Translations under genes and position numbers: made by a program
Assembly (NCBI GenBank): GCA_945860355.1
Contig: CAMARB010000005.1
Coordinates: 1 to 55,262, forward strand
Reading direction: 5' to 3'
Length of the DNA stretch: 55,262 nucleotides
DNA from: Chthoniobacter flavus
GTDB lineage: Bacteria > Verrucomicrobiota > Verrucomicrobiia > Chthoniobacterales > Chthoniobacteraceae
Notes under the pieces: generated by a model
Told to the model about the DNA's origin: nothing
What the model saw: the letters and a program-made list of their open reading frames with translations, nothing else
The model's database searches: none
Shown here: positions 26,888 to 35,904 of the stretch, piece after piece
Position numbering within the stretch: the stretch's first letter is position 1
Layout of the letters: each line of letters begins with the position of its first letter

Positions 26888-27625
26888 ATGACGCTCAAAC
26901 AAGTCATTGAGGCCTTGGTTTTTGCCTCGCCAAAACCCATCGCCACCAAAGAGATCCTGGCCGCGCTGCGGGCGGCGGGAGAGCAAACCGAGGACCCGGC
27001 GCAGAAAGATTACGCCCGGGCCAAGGAGGATGACATCGCCGCCGCGCTCGGGGAGTTGCAGACCGACTACGAAAACACGGGACGCGCGTTTCATTTGGCC
27101 GAGCAGGTCAGCGGCTGGTCGCTGGTGAGCATCCCCGCGGCAGCCCCCTGGGTGCGTCAGCTTTACCCGGAAGCCAAACCCACCCGGCTTACCGGGCCCC
27201 AGCTCGAAACCCTCGCCATTGTCGCCTATCGCCAGCCTGTGACCCGGGCCGACATCGAGGCGGTGCGCGGGGTCGCCGTCGATGGCGTCATGCAAGTGCT
27301 GCTGGATCGCGGTCTGGTGAAAATCGCCGGGCGCGCCGAGGTGCCGGGGCGGCCCCTGCTCTACCGGACCACCGAATATTTTCTCCAACATTTCGGACTC
27401 AAAACCACCGACGAACTCCCCAACGCAGGCGAACTCAAACGGGTCCCGCTGCCCACGGCCGCCGTATTGGCCGAGGAATCCAAGCCGAAAGGCAAAAAGA
27501 GCGCAGCCGAGCCCGCTCCGGCGTCTCCCGGTGCCGAGGCTTCAACAGAACCCGCTCCGGAGCCTGTCGCCGTCGCTGCGGCAGCCGAAACCGGCCCCGC
27601 CGACACCCATTCCTCTGACGCATGA
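26888..27625 (+). CDS. scpB: Segregation and condensation protein B
   Basis: 245 residues. Partner of ScpA in the SMC condensin. Two winged-helix domains (about 3-75 and 80-170) with the family motifs QVIEALVFASPKPI, LTGPQLETLAIVAYRQPVTR and DIEAVRGVAVDGVMQVLLDR, then PLLYRTTEYFLQHFGL. The last 60 residues are an Ala/Pro/Glu-rich tail (PAPASPGAEASTEPAPEP) that should be disordered and is longer than in most ScpB. Its TGA overlaps the pheA ATG. Confidence 0.95.
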   Translation: MTLKQVIEALVFASPKPIATKEILAALRAAGEQTEDPAQKDYARAKEDDIAAALGELQTDYENTGRAFHLAEQVSGWSLVSIPAAAPWVRQLYPEAKPTRLTGPQLETLAIVAYRQPVTRADIEAVRGVAVDGVMQVLLDRGLVKIAGRAEVPGRPLLYRTTEYFLQHFGLKTTDELPNAGELKRVPLPTAAVLAEESKPKGKKSAAEPAPASPGAEASTEPAPEPVAVAAAAETGPADTHSSDA

Positions 27626-28698
27626 CGCTTCCCGAAATCCGCAAACAGATCGATGTCATCGACGAACAGCTCGTGCAGCTCTTCAACGAGCGGGCCGACC
27701 TTGTTCATGAAGTGGGCGTGGTGAAGAAGGCGGAGGGCACCGCCATCTACGCGCCGGAGCGTGAGGAACAGGTGTTGCGCGCCTTGGTGGAAAAAAACCG
27801 GGCCCGGGGGGGGCGACTCCCCGACAAGGCCATTCTCGCCATTTACCGGGAAATCATGTCGGCGTCCCTCGCGCTGGAGAAGGATTTGACGATCGCCTTT
27901 CTCGGACCGGAAGCCACGAACACCCATCAAGCGGCCCTGAGTAAATTTGGAGCCAGCGTCAATTACGCGCCCCAAGTCAACATCGCCGATGTGTTCGATC
28001 GCGTCTCCCGCGGCCAAGCCGATTACGGGGTGGTGCCGATCGAGAACTCCACCGAGGGCGCCGTCAACCCGACGCTCGACGTTTTCATGGAAAGCGATCT
28101 GCGCATCTGCGCCCAGATCCTTCTCAAGATCGAAAACAATCTGATGGCGAAAATTCCCCGGGATCAGATCCGCAAGGTCTACAGCCATCCCCAGGTGTTC
28201 GGGCAATGCCGCAACTGGCTGCACACCCACCTGCGCGGAGTCGATCTCATCGAGGTCTCCAGCACCACACGCGCGGCGGAAATGGCCGCCGCGGAGCCCG
28301 AATCCGGCGCGCTGGCCGGACACATGGCCTCCGAGGTTTACGGTTTGCAGATCCTCGACGCGTCCATTCAGGACAGCCCCAACAACACCACGCGTTTTCT
28401 CGTAATCGGGCACGCCGCGTCCCCGCCCACCGGCAACGACCGCACCTCGCTCATGTTCTGCGTCCAGGACAAACCCGGCGCGCTCTTTGCCGCGCTCGAA
28501 CCTTTTAACCGGCTCAAGATCAGCATGAGCAAAATCGAGAGCCGACCCTCCAAACGCAAAGCGTGGGAGTATTTCTTCTTTGCCGACGTGGACGGCCACG
28601 CCAACGAACCCAAACTTCGGGAGGCAATCTCCGAGCTCTCCCAGCACTGCACTTTCGTCAAAACCTTGGGCACATACCCCAGGACGCCCCTCGGTTGA
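27622..28698 (+). CDS. pheA: Chorismate mutase / prephenate dehydratase (P-protein)
   Basis: 358 residues. Converts chorismate to prephenate and then phenylpyruvate in phenylalanine synthesis. Chorismate mutase domain at about 1-88 (LPEIRKQIDVIDEQLVQLFN, AxYAPEREEQVL), prephenate dehydratase domain about 90-270 (FLGPEATNTHQAAL, VPIENSTEGAVNPTLD, and the catalytic NNTTRFLVIG), and a C-terminal ACT domain (about 276-358) with the GALF and ESRPS motifs that bind phenylalanine for feedback inhibition. The overlap ATGA with scpB couples it to the condensin genes, which is a genomic curiosity rather than a metabolic link. Confidence 0.95.
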   Translation: MTLPEIRKQIDVIDEQLVQLFNERADLVHEVGVVKKAEGTAIYAPEREEQVLRALVEKNRARGGRLPDKAILAIYREIMSASLALEKDLTIAFLGPEATNTHQAALSKFGASVNYAPQVNIADVFDRVSRGQADYGVVPIENSTEGAVNPTLDVFMESDLRICAQILLKIENNLMAKIPRDQIRKVYSHPQVFGQCRNWLHTHLRGVDLIEVSSTTRAAEMAAAEPESGALAGHMASEVYGLQILDASIQDSPNNTTRFLVIGHAASPPTGNDRTSLMFCVQDKPGALFAALEPFNRLKISMSKIESRPSKRKAWEYFFFADVDGHANEPKLREAISELSQHCTFVKTLGTYPRTPLG

Positions 28699-28861
28699 CC
28701 CTCAAATTTGGGCTTCACGGTCAGCGCGTTTGGGCGAGCAACGGCCCGAGGTCCGCATTGCGGGATGGAAGACAGCATGCAGGGCGGCCCTGCATGACAG
28801 GCCGGGTCACGCGGGCGACCTCATTTTCCCCGGACCTGTCAGGGCGAAACGACGCGGATGA

Positions 28862-28995
28862 GGTTGAACACGAACTCCGACATTGCAGAGAAAGATCTTT
28901 TTCGCGCGGAGAGCTTTTTGGAAATGACTGCACTCCAGGGCGTTGCAATTCCGTCGGTTCCGTCATTCCGCTGGAACTCCGGTTTTCAGGTTGAA
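28862..28995 (-). repeat. 140-bp dispersed element, copy 3 (inverted)
   Basis: Minus-orientation copy reading from 28995 back to 28862: TTCAACCTGAAAACCGGAGT, TTCCAGCGGAATGAC, a shortened and diverged middle, then the AAAGATCTTTCTCTG end and TCGGAGTTCGTGTTCAACC. It is slightly shorter than the others and lacks part of the CTCCGCG tract. Together with copy 4 it fills most of the pheA to dehydrogenase gap; the 163 bases before it (28699-28861) contain no gene I can see. Confidence 0.7.
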
Positions 28996-29139
28996 CCCGA
29001 AAACGTAAGTTCCAGCGGAATCACTGAAGGGGCTAAAGTAAAAAGACTTTGGGTTCCGAAATTTCCAAAAATCCCTCCGCGTTCCCCGCGCCTCCGCGTG
29101 AAAATAAACTCTCTCTGAAACGTCGGAGTTCGGGTTGAA
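28994..29139 (+). repeat. 140-bp dispersed element, copy 4
   Basis: Plus-orientation copy placed head to head with copy 3. ATTCCGCTGGAACT near 28967 and AGTTCCAGCGGAAT near 29008 are the mirrored inner segments, so the pair could fold into a long hairpin. It ends TCGGAGTTCGGGTTGAAT at 29139. The following 100 bases to the dehydrogenase stop show nothing else. Confidence 0.8.
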
Positions 29140-29239
29140 TGGATCTCCACCAGAGGAGGCGAAACACGCCCCTCAAACGAGCGCCCCCGGAGATGCCCTC
29201 CCTTTTGAGGATGGCTCACCAGCCACCCTCCCGCAGCCG

Positions 29240-30133
29240 CTACCCCCGGCCGTGACGGCCTTTGAAGGTGAGCTCCGCGATGCCGGATTTGTCGAGCTCG
29301 CCCAGGCCTTCGAAAACCATCTTGTCAAACTGCGCCTTGGTGGCCTCCGCAAGCGGCAAATCCAACCCCTTGTCGCGCGCCAAATGCAGCGCAATCCCGC
29401 TGTCTTTGGCCGCATGCGCCCCGGAAAAGAAACAGGAATGCTCGCGGTTCTGCATGTCTTCACCGTCGGTCTGAAGCACCCGCGAGGCGGCGCCTGTCTG
29501 GGAAAAAACTTCACGGACCATGGAGAGATCCAGCCCGAGCGCGTCCGCCAACCCCAGCCCCTCCGCCAAGCCCGCCGTGTTGATATTCATCACCATGTTC
29601 ACCAGCGCCTTGACCTGGGCCGCCTGGCCGCTCCCGCCTACGTAACGCAAGGAAGTGCTCACCTTCTCCAGCCACGGGCGAGCCCGCTCAAACACCTCGG
29701 GTTTGCCCCCGCACATCAGATACAGGCTGCCCTCCCTCGCTTGCGTGATGCTGGAGGCCATACAGGCTTCCAGGGAATGCGCCCCGGCATTTTCCACTCT
29801 TTCCTCGACGAGCAAATGCACCCGCGGACTTACCGTGGCGCAGTTGATGAACAGACGGCCTTCAGCCCCCGTTAACAGGGAGTCCCCCGATTCAGCAAAA
29901 ATCGACTCCATCGCCTCGTCGTCGCTGACCACGGTGAAGATCACCTCCGCAGAGGCGGTGACATCCGAGAGCCGCTCAGAAAACGATGTGCCCAGTTCCG
30001 TGGCCAAACTGCGAGCCAAGCCCGGCTGCGCATCGTAAACGGAGCCGAAAACGGCGCCCAAATCATTCAGCCGGCGCGCCATGTTGGCGCCCATCCGACC
30101 CAATCCAACAAAAGCGATTTTTCCGGAGATCAT
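29240..30133 (-). CDS. NAD(P)-dependent 3-hydroxyisobutyrate dehydrogenase-like oxidoreductase
   Basis: 297 residues from ATG 30133 (MISGKIAFVGLGRMG); an in-frame ATG at 30172 would add 13 residues that look non-conserved. Beta-hydroxyacid dehydrogenase family: N-terminal Rossmann motif GLGRMGANMARRL (about 9-21), substrate-binding segment altered from the usual D-A-P-V-S-G to LEACMASSITQAREGSLYLM, and the catalytic lysine region GSGQAAQVKALVNMVMN with Lys at about 170. Oxidises or reduces a short 3-hydroxy acid or semialdehyde; substrate not predictable. Stands alone. Confidence 0.8.
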   Translation of the reverse strand: MISGKIAFVGLGRMGANMARRLNDLGAVFGSVYDAQPGLARSLATELGTSFSERLSDVTASAEVIFTVVSDDEAMESIFAESGDSLLTGAEGRLFINCATVSPRVHLLVEERVENAGAHSLEACMASSITQAREGSLYLMCGGKPEVFERARPWLEKVSTSLRYVGGSGQAAQVKALVNMVMNINTAGLAEGLGLADALGLDLSMVREVFSQTGAASRVLQTDGEDMQNREHSCFFSGAHAAKDSGIALHLARDKGLDLPLAEATKAQFDKMVFEGLGELDKSGIAELTFKGRHGRG

Positions 30134-30269
30134 GGCAGGTAAACAAGGGGCTCTGTAGGGCAGCCGGTTCACTCCTCAGCGCCCGCGCGGATCTGAGCAG
30201 GAATCCGCACAGAACGCAAAACCTCAGACGGTCTTCTCCGGAGTAAAAAGCTCTTTTTCACGGCCCAAA

Positions 30270-30297
30270 CTCCGGCCCCCAAAAAGGGGCGCCGGAG
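30270..30297 (-). terminator. Hairpin downstream of MBL gene
   Basis: CTCCGGC (30270-30276) and GCCGGAG (30291-30297), extended by CCCC/GGGG around AAAAA, form a strong stem-loop. It lies between the MBL stop and the dehydrogenase start on the same strand, 131 bases past the MBL stop. The minus-strand tail is only TTTGGG, so activity is uncertain. Confidence 0.4.
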
Positions 30298-30427
30298 GCC
30301 CAGAGCCGGGATGACCAGCGTGTTATCCCGCCCCCGCCCGCGGCGAAGTCAGCGCGCCCGCCTGCGACTCCCGAAGCCTTGAGCGAAAACCCTCGTCGGC
30401 TCCGCCCACACAAAGCCCCCCCGAAAC

Positions 30428-31261
30428 TCAGGCAAAAAACGGGTTGTGCTGCCGCTCCTCCCCCACCGTCGTCAGCGGGCCGTGCCCGGGGCAAAGCACC
30501 GTCTCTTCAGGCAACGCCAGGATCTTTTCACGGTTGTTCCTCAGCGCATCCTCGTAAGACACCATCCCGCCCCCCATCGACCCCGCAAAAATCGCGTCCC
30601 CCACAATGGCCACCGGCCGCTGCAACCCGCGCACCCAGTAGGTGATGCCTCCCACCGAATGCCCCGAAGTCTGCAGCAGATCAATCCGCAACCCTCCCAG
30701 CTCAAAGCGCTCCTCAGAACTCAAGGCATGCGCCCCCTCCAAAGGCTCCAGAGCGCTCACATACGCCGGGGCGCCCGTCGCCGCCTTGAGCCGGTCCAGG
30801 TCGAAAATGTGATCCCCGTGGGTGTGGGTGAGCAGGATCCGGCTCAGCTTGAGTTTGTGATCCGAAAGAAAATCGAGCATCTCCGAACAATCGGCGCCCG
30901 TGTCGAACGCCGCCGCCTGCCCCGAGGCGGGATCCCACACCAGGTAGGAGTTGACGGTCATATCCTCAAAAGGCGTGTGGAACTGCACCAGCCCATCCAA
31001 GGCCACCGGCTGCGGACGCCAGGCTTTGCGCCCGGAATCCACCAACGCCCCGGCGTGTAACCCCAGCACACGGGCGATCTTGCGGGCAGCCACCTCGTTG
31101 AACTGCCCCTCGCGCAGGCGCTGCACCTCCAGCGCCGCAATGCCCGTGCGCTCCGCCACTTCACTGTCTGAAATGCGCAGCCCCCGCATGGCCTTGCCGA
31201 TAATGTCGTTGAAGCTGTCCTCAAGTGGAACCGCAGTCCCGGTCGCTGTGCTTGTCACCAT
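30428..31261 (-). CDS. MBL-fold metallo-hydrolase with N-terminal HTH
   Basis: 277 residues from ATG 31261, chosen because GAGGG stands seven bases upstream. Residues about 8-75 (DIIGKAMRGLRISDSEVAER, then TGIAALEVQRLREG and KIARVLGLHAGAL) are an XRE-like helix-turn-helix. Residues about 90-277 are a glyoxalase II-like metallo-beta-lactamase fold with the metal motif HTHGDH near residue 152, QTSGHSVGG near 205, GDAIFAGSMG near 227 and a final PGHGPLTTV. It should hydrolyse a thioester or related bond with two metal ions. The attached DNA-binding-like domain suggests binding of DNA or use of an HTH as a folding module. Confidence 0.8.
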   Translation of the reverse strand: MVTSTATGTAVPLEDSFNDIIGKAMRGLRISDSEVAERTGIAALEVQRLREGQFNEVAARKIARVLGLHAGALVDSGRKAWRPQPVALDGLVQFHTPFEDMTVNSYLVWDPASGQAAAFDTGADCSEMLDFLSDHKLKLSRILLTHTHGDHIFDLDRLKAATGAPAYVSALEPLEGAHALSSEERFELGGLRIDLLQTSGHSVGGITYWVRGLQRPVAIVGDAIFAGSMGGGMVSYEDALRNNREKILALPEETVLCPGHGPLTTVGEERQHNPFFA

Positions 31262-31366
31262 AATGCCCTCGTATAATTGCATCGGGAACGCCCTGTCGAG
31301 CGGACGCACGCGCCATGGAATTCCCGGACGGTGATCCCGCCCCCCCCGAACGTTGAACGCTCCCGA

Positions 31367-32596
31367 CTACTCCGCCACGGGCGATTCGTCCGCCGCGGGA
31401 GCGGCCCCGGGCGACACGGAGGCGATGAAAACCATGGCCACCACCAGGATGCCCGCGCTGGCCCAGAACGCGGTGCGGCCGTATTGCGACAGCGGCGCCT
31501 GAAGATCAAAGGTCAGCAACCAGAAGGCGAGCTGCGGCCCCAGGAACCGCCCCATGCTGCCGGCCGACTGCATCAGGCCCAAGACCCGGCCCTGGGCTTT
31601 GCGATGGGTGTGTTTGGAGGCCAACCCGTTGAGCATGGGCGTGACGAACCCGTTGCCGACTGCGATGCCCGCGCACACCAGGAGCAACGCCCCCATGGAA
31701 GCCGCGAGCGGCAACGCGAACATGCTCAACGCCAGGATGGCCGAACCCACCAGCGCGATTTGTTTCTCGATGGGCCGCTTTAACAACCGGCGGATGATCC
31801 CCCCTTGCACGAGAACCCCGATGACACCCACATACGCCAGGAGGCCGCCGATGGATTGCGGGTTAAACTCAAAGCGTTTGGCGCAGAACAGGGCGAAGAG
31901 GGAGGTCATCATGGAAAACCCCATGATCGACGCCAGGTAGGCGAGGATGATCATGAGGATCATCCGGGCGTGCCCCCCCTGGAACACCTCCATCAGCGAG
32001 GCCCGCTCATGGGATTGAACCCGGTGCTCGGGTCCGTGGGTTTCCGGCAGCCGGATCCAAACCAGGAGCGCGTTGAGGAAGGCGAGCCCGGCGGCGACAT
32101 AATAGGGGGTGGACAGCGAGAATGCGTGGCTCAACCAGCCGCCCAGCGCCGGCCCGATGATGAACCCCAGCCCGAACGCCACGCCGATCAACCCCATCGA
32201 CTTAGCGCGGTGCTCCGGCGGGGTGACGTCGGCGATACAGGCCTGGGCGGTGGCAATGTTTCCCCCGCTCGCGCCGTCAATGATCCGCCCCAAAAACAGC
32301 ATCCAGAGGGAGTGGGCTGCGCCAAGAATCGTGAATCCCACGGCCGTGCCCAGGATGCTGAACACCAACACCGGCTTGCGCCCCACGCGGTCCGAGATTT
32401 TGCCGAAGATCGGGGAGAACACCAGCTGCAGCAGGGAATAGATGCCCACCAACCAGCCCAGCTGCGCCGGGGTCGCGGCGAACTCAGACCCCGTGGCGTA
32501 AAGCGGCAGCACAGGAATCATGATGCCGAAACCGACCATATCGATGAAGATGGTCAGGAAGATCAGACCGATGGGGGAGCGAGCAGGCGCGGACAT
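31367..32596 (-). CDS. MFS drug-exporter-like transporter (DHA1/TetA type)
   Basis: 409 residues with twelve membrane helices. Motif A G-K-I-S-D-R-V-G-R-K-P between helices 2 and 3 and motif C GLGFIIGPALGG in helix 5 mark the proton-driven drug antiporters; the opening LIFLTIFIDMVGFGIMIPVL is very close to tetracycline-type exporters. Substrate unknown; calling it a resistance gene would go beyond the evidence. About 100 bases upstream of the MBL gene on the same strand, so cotranscription is possible. Confidence 0.85.
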   Translation of the reverse strand: MSAPARSPIGLIFLTIFIDMVGFGIMIPVLPLYATGSEFAATPAQLGWLVGIYSLLQLVFSPIFGKISDRVGRKPVLVFSILGTAVGFTILGAAHSLWMLFLGRIIDGASGGNIATAQACIADVTPPEHRAKSMGLIGVAFGLGFIIGPALGGWLSHAFSLSTPYYVAAGLAFLNALLVWIRLPETHGPEHRVQSHERASLMEVFQGGHARMILMIILAYLASIMGFSMMTSLFALFCAKRFEFNPQSIGGLLAYVGVIGVLVQGGIIRRLLKRPIEKQIALVGSAILALSMFALPLAASMGALLLVCAGIAVGNGFVTPMLNGLASKHTHRKAQGRVLGLMQSAGSMGRFLGPQLAFWLLTFDLQAPLSQYGRTAFWASAGILVVAMVFIASVSPGAAPAADESPVAE

Positions 32597-32730
32597 GGGG
32601 GCATTTAATGGAGAAACTACGGGAGCTGGGAAAGAGGATTCCGAGAGGCGCCTCCGGAAGGCACGCGTCCCCCGGGCGGCGCCCGGATCGTGGGCGGCGC
32701 CCTTTCATCGAGAGCCGGATGCGAGGGTGC

Positions 32731-32949
32731 CTAATTGTGGCAGCCGCATCCCGTGCCGCAGGAGCCGCCGCTGCCGGGCGCCGCCCCCCCGCTCTTTGCG
32801 GCGTATCCGTAGCCGCCCGTGATCACCCTGCGAATGGGTTCCCCGGTCTCGGGATGCCGGGTCAGGGGCGCGTCCTTCATGCTCTGCTGGAGCTCAAACT
32901 GGCGGGGCGGCTGGTTCGGATCGACGGTTTCGTAAATATAAGTGGCCAT
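32731..32949 (-). CDS. FmdB-like small protein without the usual zinc-ribbon cysteines
   Basis: 72 residues. Starts ATYIYETV and has RRVITGGYGYAAKSGG in the middle, which match the ends of the FmdB/zinc-ribbon family (xTYEYxC, RRLISGGxGF). The two CxxC pairs of the ribbon are missing. Instead the C-terminus is a Gly/Cys run (GGSCGTGCGCHN) that may bind metal or carry a cluster. Function unknown; small proteins of this shape recur in PVC genomes. Confidence 0.65.
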   Translation of the reverse strand: MATYIYETVDPNQPPRQFELQQSMKDAPLTRHPETGEPIRRVITGGYGYAAKSGGAAPGSGGSCGTGCGCHN

Positions 32950-33169
32950 GGCTCGGAAATCGGGCCCCGGAATCTGACGCCTCCACGGGCCGCGATCAAT
33001 GCCCGGATTCAGCCCTCCGCCCCGTCTATCGGGAGCGCCCTGCCGGGCGATGTCGCCTGGAAAAAGACGCCGGGTTCGGCCGGATCCGAGCGGAGCCTCC
33101 GCGCCGGAGCGCCGGACCAGCCGATCGCCCCGGTTGACAGTGTGGAGGACCATGGGCTAGGGCTGGGCT

Positions 33170-34423
33170 GTGACTGCCTTTCTCCCTCCCGCGCGTCGAA
33201 ACCCCTTCCGGCGCAAGGCGCTGGCTGCATCCTGCGGCTTATTACTGCTGCTCCCGGCCCAAAGCCCGGCCGACTGGTTGCATTACCGCGGCCCTCAGCT
33301 GGACGGAATCTCGGATGAAAAACTGCCCGAGCTGGTGGCCGGAAAAAGCCTCAGCCCCGCGTGGAAAAGCCAGCTGGGCACGGGCACATCGTCCATCACG
33401 GTGGCTGGAAACCGCGTGTATTCCATGGGCAACGAGGGAAACCAGGACATTGTCCGCTGCCTGGATGCCAAAACCGGCAAGGAACTCTGGCGTCACACCT
33501 ACCCCCAGGATCTCGACCGCCGGATGTTTGAGGGGGGCACCGCAGCCACACCCACCGTGGACGGCAACAAGCTCTACACCGTCAGCCATCAGGGCGACCT
33601 TTTCTGCTTGGACGCGCTCACCGGCAAACCCCTCTGGCACCGAAATTATCTGAAGGACTTCGCCGGGCGCCGCCCCGAGTGGGGTTACTCAGGGTCCCCC
33701 ACCGTCGACGGGAACCTGCTGCTTTTGGACGTGGGCGGCATCGGGACCTCGACGGTGGCGCTGAACAAAGCCACCGGGGAAACCCTCTGGAAAAGCGGCG
33801 ACGACGCCGCCGGCTACGGCTGTGTGAAACCGGCCACGCTGGAGGGCAAACGCACCGCGCTCGTTTTTAAGGCGCAGGCCATCGTGGGCCTCGACGCCAA
33901 GGACGGCCGGGAACTCTGGCGGCTTCCCTGGAAAACCAACTACGACGTCAACGCGATCACGCCCCTAGTTTTCGGGGACAAAATCTTTGTCTCCAGCGGA
34001 TACGGCACGGGCAGCGCGCTCCTGTCGGTCTCCGGCGGGAAAGTCACCGAGCTCTGGCGCAACAAGAGCCTGCGCGCCCATTTTAATACGCCGGTGTTCT
34101 GGCAGGGCCACATCTACGGGTTTGACGGCCAGGCCGACTCCCGCGGAGCCCTCGTTTGCCTGGACGCCGCGACGGGTGCCCTCCTGTGGAGCGACAAGTC
34201 CTTCCGATGCGGCTCGTTGATCCTGGCCGAGGACAAACTCATCGCCCTGAGCGAACGCGGCGAACTGATCATCGGCAAGGCGACGCCCACCGGGTTTAAG
34301 CCGCTGCTCCAATCCCCCGTCCTCGGGGGCCGTTGCTGGGTGCAACCGGCCTATTCCGGGGGCCGGATTTTTGCGCGCAACAACCAGGGCGACTTGGTTT
34401 GCGTGGATCTTTCCACCCAATAA
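33170..34423 (+). CDS. Secreted PQQ-type beta-propeller protein (1)
   Basis: 417 residues starting at GTG 33170; no ATG gives the signal peptide (RKALAASCGLLLLLPAQSPA), so GTG is preferred. The mature protein opens with DWLHYRGPQLDGIS, the start found in PVC PQQ-like proteins, and has repeated blade motifs L-D-A-x-T-G-x-x-L-W (CLDAKTGKELWRH, CLDALTGKPLWHR, LNKATGETLWKS, LDAKDGRELWRL, CLDAATGALLWSD). Should fold as an eight-bladed propeller in the periplasm. PQQ-binding residues are not assured, so enzyme activity is doubtful; a scaffold role is likely. It pairs with the next gene. Confidence 0.85.
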   Translation: MTAFLPPARRNPFRRKALAASCGLLLLLPAQSPADWLHYRGPQLDGISDEKLPELVAGKSLSPAWKSQLGTGTSSITVAGNRVYSMGNEGNQDIVRCLDAKTGKELWRHTYPQDLDRRMFEGGTAATPTVDGNKLYTVSHQGDLFCLDALTGKPLWHRNYLKDFAGRRPEWGYSGSPTVDGNLLLLDVGGIGTSTVALNKATGETLWKSGDDAAGYGCVKPATLEGKRTALVFKAQAIVGLDAKDGRELWRLPWKTNYDVNAITPLVFGDKIFVSSGYGTGSALLSVSGGKVTELWRNKSLRAHFNTPVFWQGHIYGFDGQADSRGALVCLDAATGALLWSDKSFRCGSLILAEDKLIALSERGELIIGKATPTGFKPLLQSPVLGGRCWVQPAYSGGRIFARNNQGDLVCVDLSTQ

Positions 34424-34579
34424 TCTGGGTCCCCTGCGGTTGTGCCCTCCGGAAGCGACCGCCGGGAATCCTTCGCGGATGATTTCCCCTGAGAAATAGG
34501 CGGCCTTCCGATGGCCGCTCCCCGGGGAGAAGCCCCTCCGCGGCGACCTACGCCCCTCCTCATTCCACCCATTCCTCCC

Positions 34580-35887
34580 ATGAAACTCCCCGTTGCCGCC
34601 CTGCTCCTCACCCTCCCCTCTCTGGCTCTGGCCGAAAACTGGCCGCAATGGCGCGGCCCGGCGTTCAACGGCGCCACCTCCGAGAAGGGGCTTCCTGCAA
34701 CCTGGAGCGCGACGGAGGGGGTTCTCTGGAGCCTACCTCTGCCAGGCGTCAGCGGGGCCACACCGGCCGTGTGGGAGGACTCGATTTTTGTTTCCAGCCC
34801 GGACGACAACAAAAACCTGCTCCTGCTCTGCGTGAACCGCAAAGACGGCAAGGTGCGCTGGCAGAAAGAAATCGCCACCGGCAGCAACATCGAAAAAGGC
34901 CGGGGCAACATGGCGTCGCCCTCGCCCGTGACCGACGGCAAAACGGTGTATGCGCTCTACGGCACGGGCGACATCGCGGCCCTGGATTTCAGCGGGAAGA
35001 TCCTCTGGCAACGCAACCTGGGCGCCGACTACGGCAAGTTCGCCATCATGTGGACTTACGGCGCGAGCCCCCTGCTCTTTGAGGGCAAACTCTACGTCCA
35101 AGTCCTCCAGCGCAGCCCCGCCCCCGCGGATTACCCGGGCCTCGCCGGCGCGGGCGGCGACCGGGAAAGCTACCTGCCCGCGCTGGACCCCGCCACGGGC
35201 AAGACCCTCTGGAAACAGGTCCGCTCCAGCGAGGCCAAGTTGGAGTCCATGGAAAGCTACGCCACCCCCATGCCCCACATCGGGGCCGACGGGAAAAGCC
35301 AGTTGCTGGTGGCCGGGGGCGATTGTTTGACGGGGCATGACCCGGCGACGGGCGCCGAGCTCTGGCGCGGGTACGGGATCAACCGCAAGAAAGGGGAATG
35401 GATGCGGGTGGTGACGAGTCCCGTGAGCGCCGCCGGGTTGGCCCTGGTTTCCGGGCCGAAGAAAGAGCAGCTCATCGCGTTCCGCACCGACCTCAAGGGG
35501 GACATCACCGAGAAAGGTTTGGCGTGGAGTTTCGACGAGAAAAAGACGCCCGACGTCTGCACGCCGGTGCTCTACGAGAACAAACTCTTCGTGCTCGATG
35601 GCGACTCCCAGACGCTCACCTGCCTGGACCCGAAAACCGGGGAGAAAAAATGGCAGGGCAACCTGGGGGAACGCACCGTGATCCGGAGTTCGCCGACCGC
35701 CGCCGACGGCAAAATTTACATCCTCAACGAAAAAGGCACGGTGTTCGTGTGCGAAGCCGGCGACGAGTTCAAGCTGCTCGCCACGATCCCCATGGGGGGC
35801 AAGGAAGGGGCGCGCTCCTCCATTGTGGCCTCCAACGGGCAGCTCTTTATCCGCACCACCGAGGCGCTGCACTGCGTCGGGAAATAG
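34580..35887 (+). CDS. Secreted PQQ-type beta-propeller protein (2)
   Basis: 435 residues from ATG 34580, which directly starts a signal peptide (KLPVAALLLTLPSLALA). The mature start ENWPQWRGPAFNGATSEKG is the common opening W-P-Q-W-R-G-P of secreted PVC propellers. Blades include CVNRKDGKVRWQKE, ALDPATGKTLWKQ, GHDPATGAELWRG and CLDPKTGEKKWQG. It lies 156 bases after a related propeller gene and may be a diverged tandem duplicate. No catalytic role can be read. Confidence 0.88.
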   Translation: MKLPVAALLLTLPSLALAENWPQWRGPAFNGATSEKGLPATWSATEGVLWSLPLPGVSGATPAVWEDSIFVSSPDDNKNLLLLCVNRKDGKVRWQKEIATGSNIEKGRGNMASPSPVTDGKTVYALYGTGDIAALDFSGKILWQRNLGADYGKFAIMWTYGASPLLFEGKLYVQVLQRSPAPADYPGLAGAGGDRESYLPALDPATGKTLWKQVRSSEAKLESMESYATPMPHIGADGKSQLLVAGGDCLTGHDPATGAELWRGYGINRKKGEWMRVVTSPVSAAGLALVSGPKKEQLIAFRTDLKGDITEKGLAWSFDEKKTPDVCTPVLYENKLFVLDGDSQTLTCLDPKTGEKKWQGNLGERTVIRSSPTAADGKIYILNEKGTVFVCEAGDEFKLLATIPMGGKEGARSSIVASNGQLFIRTTEALHCVGK

Positions 35888-35904
35888 ACTGCGCAAAAAC
35901 CGTA

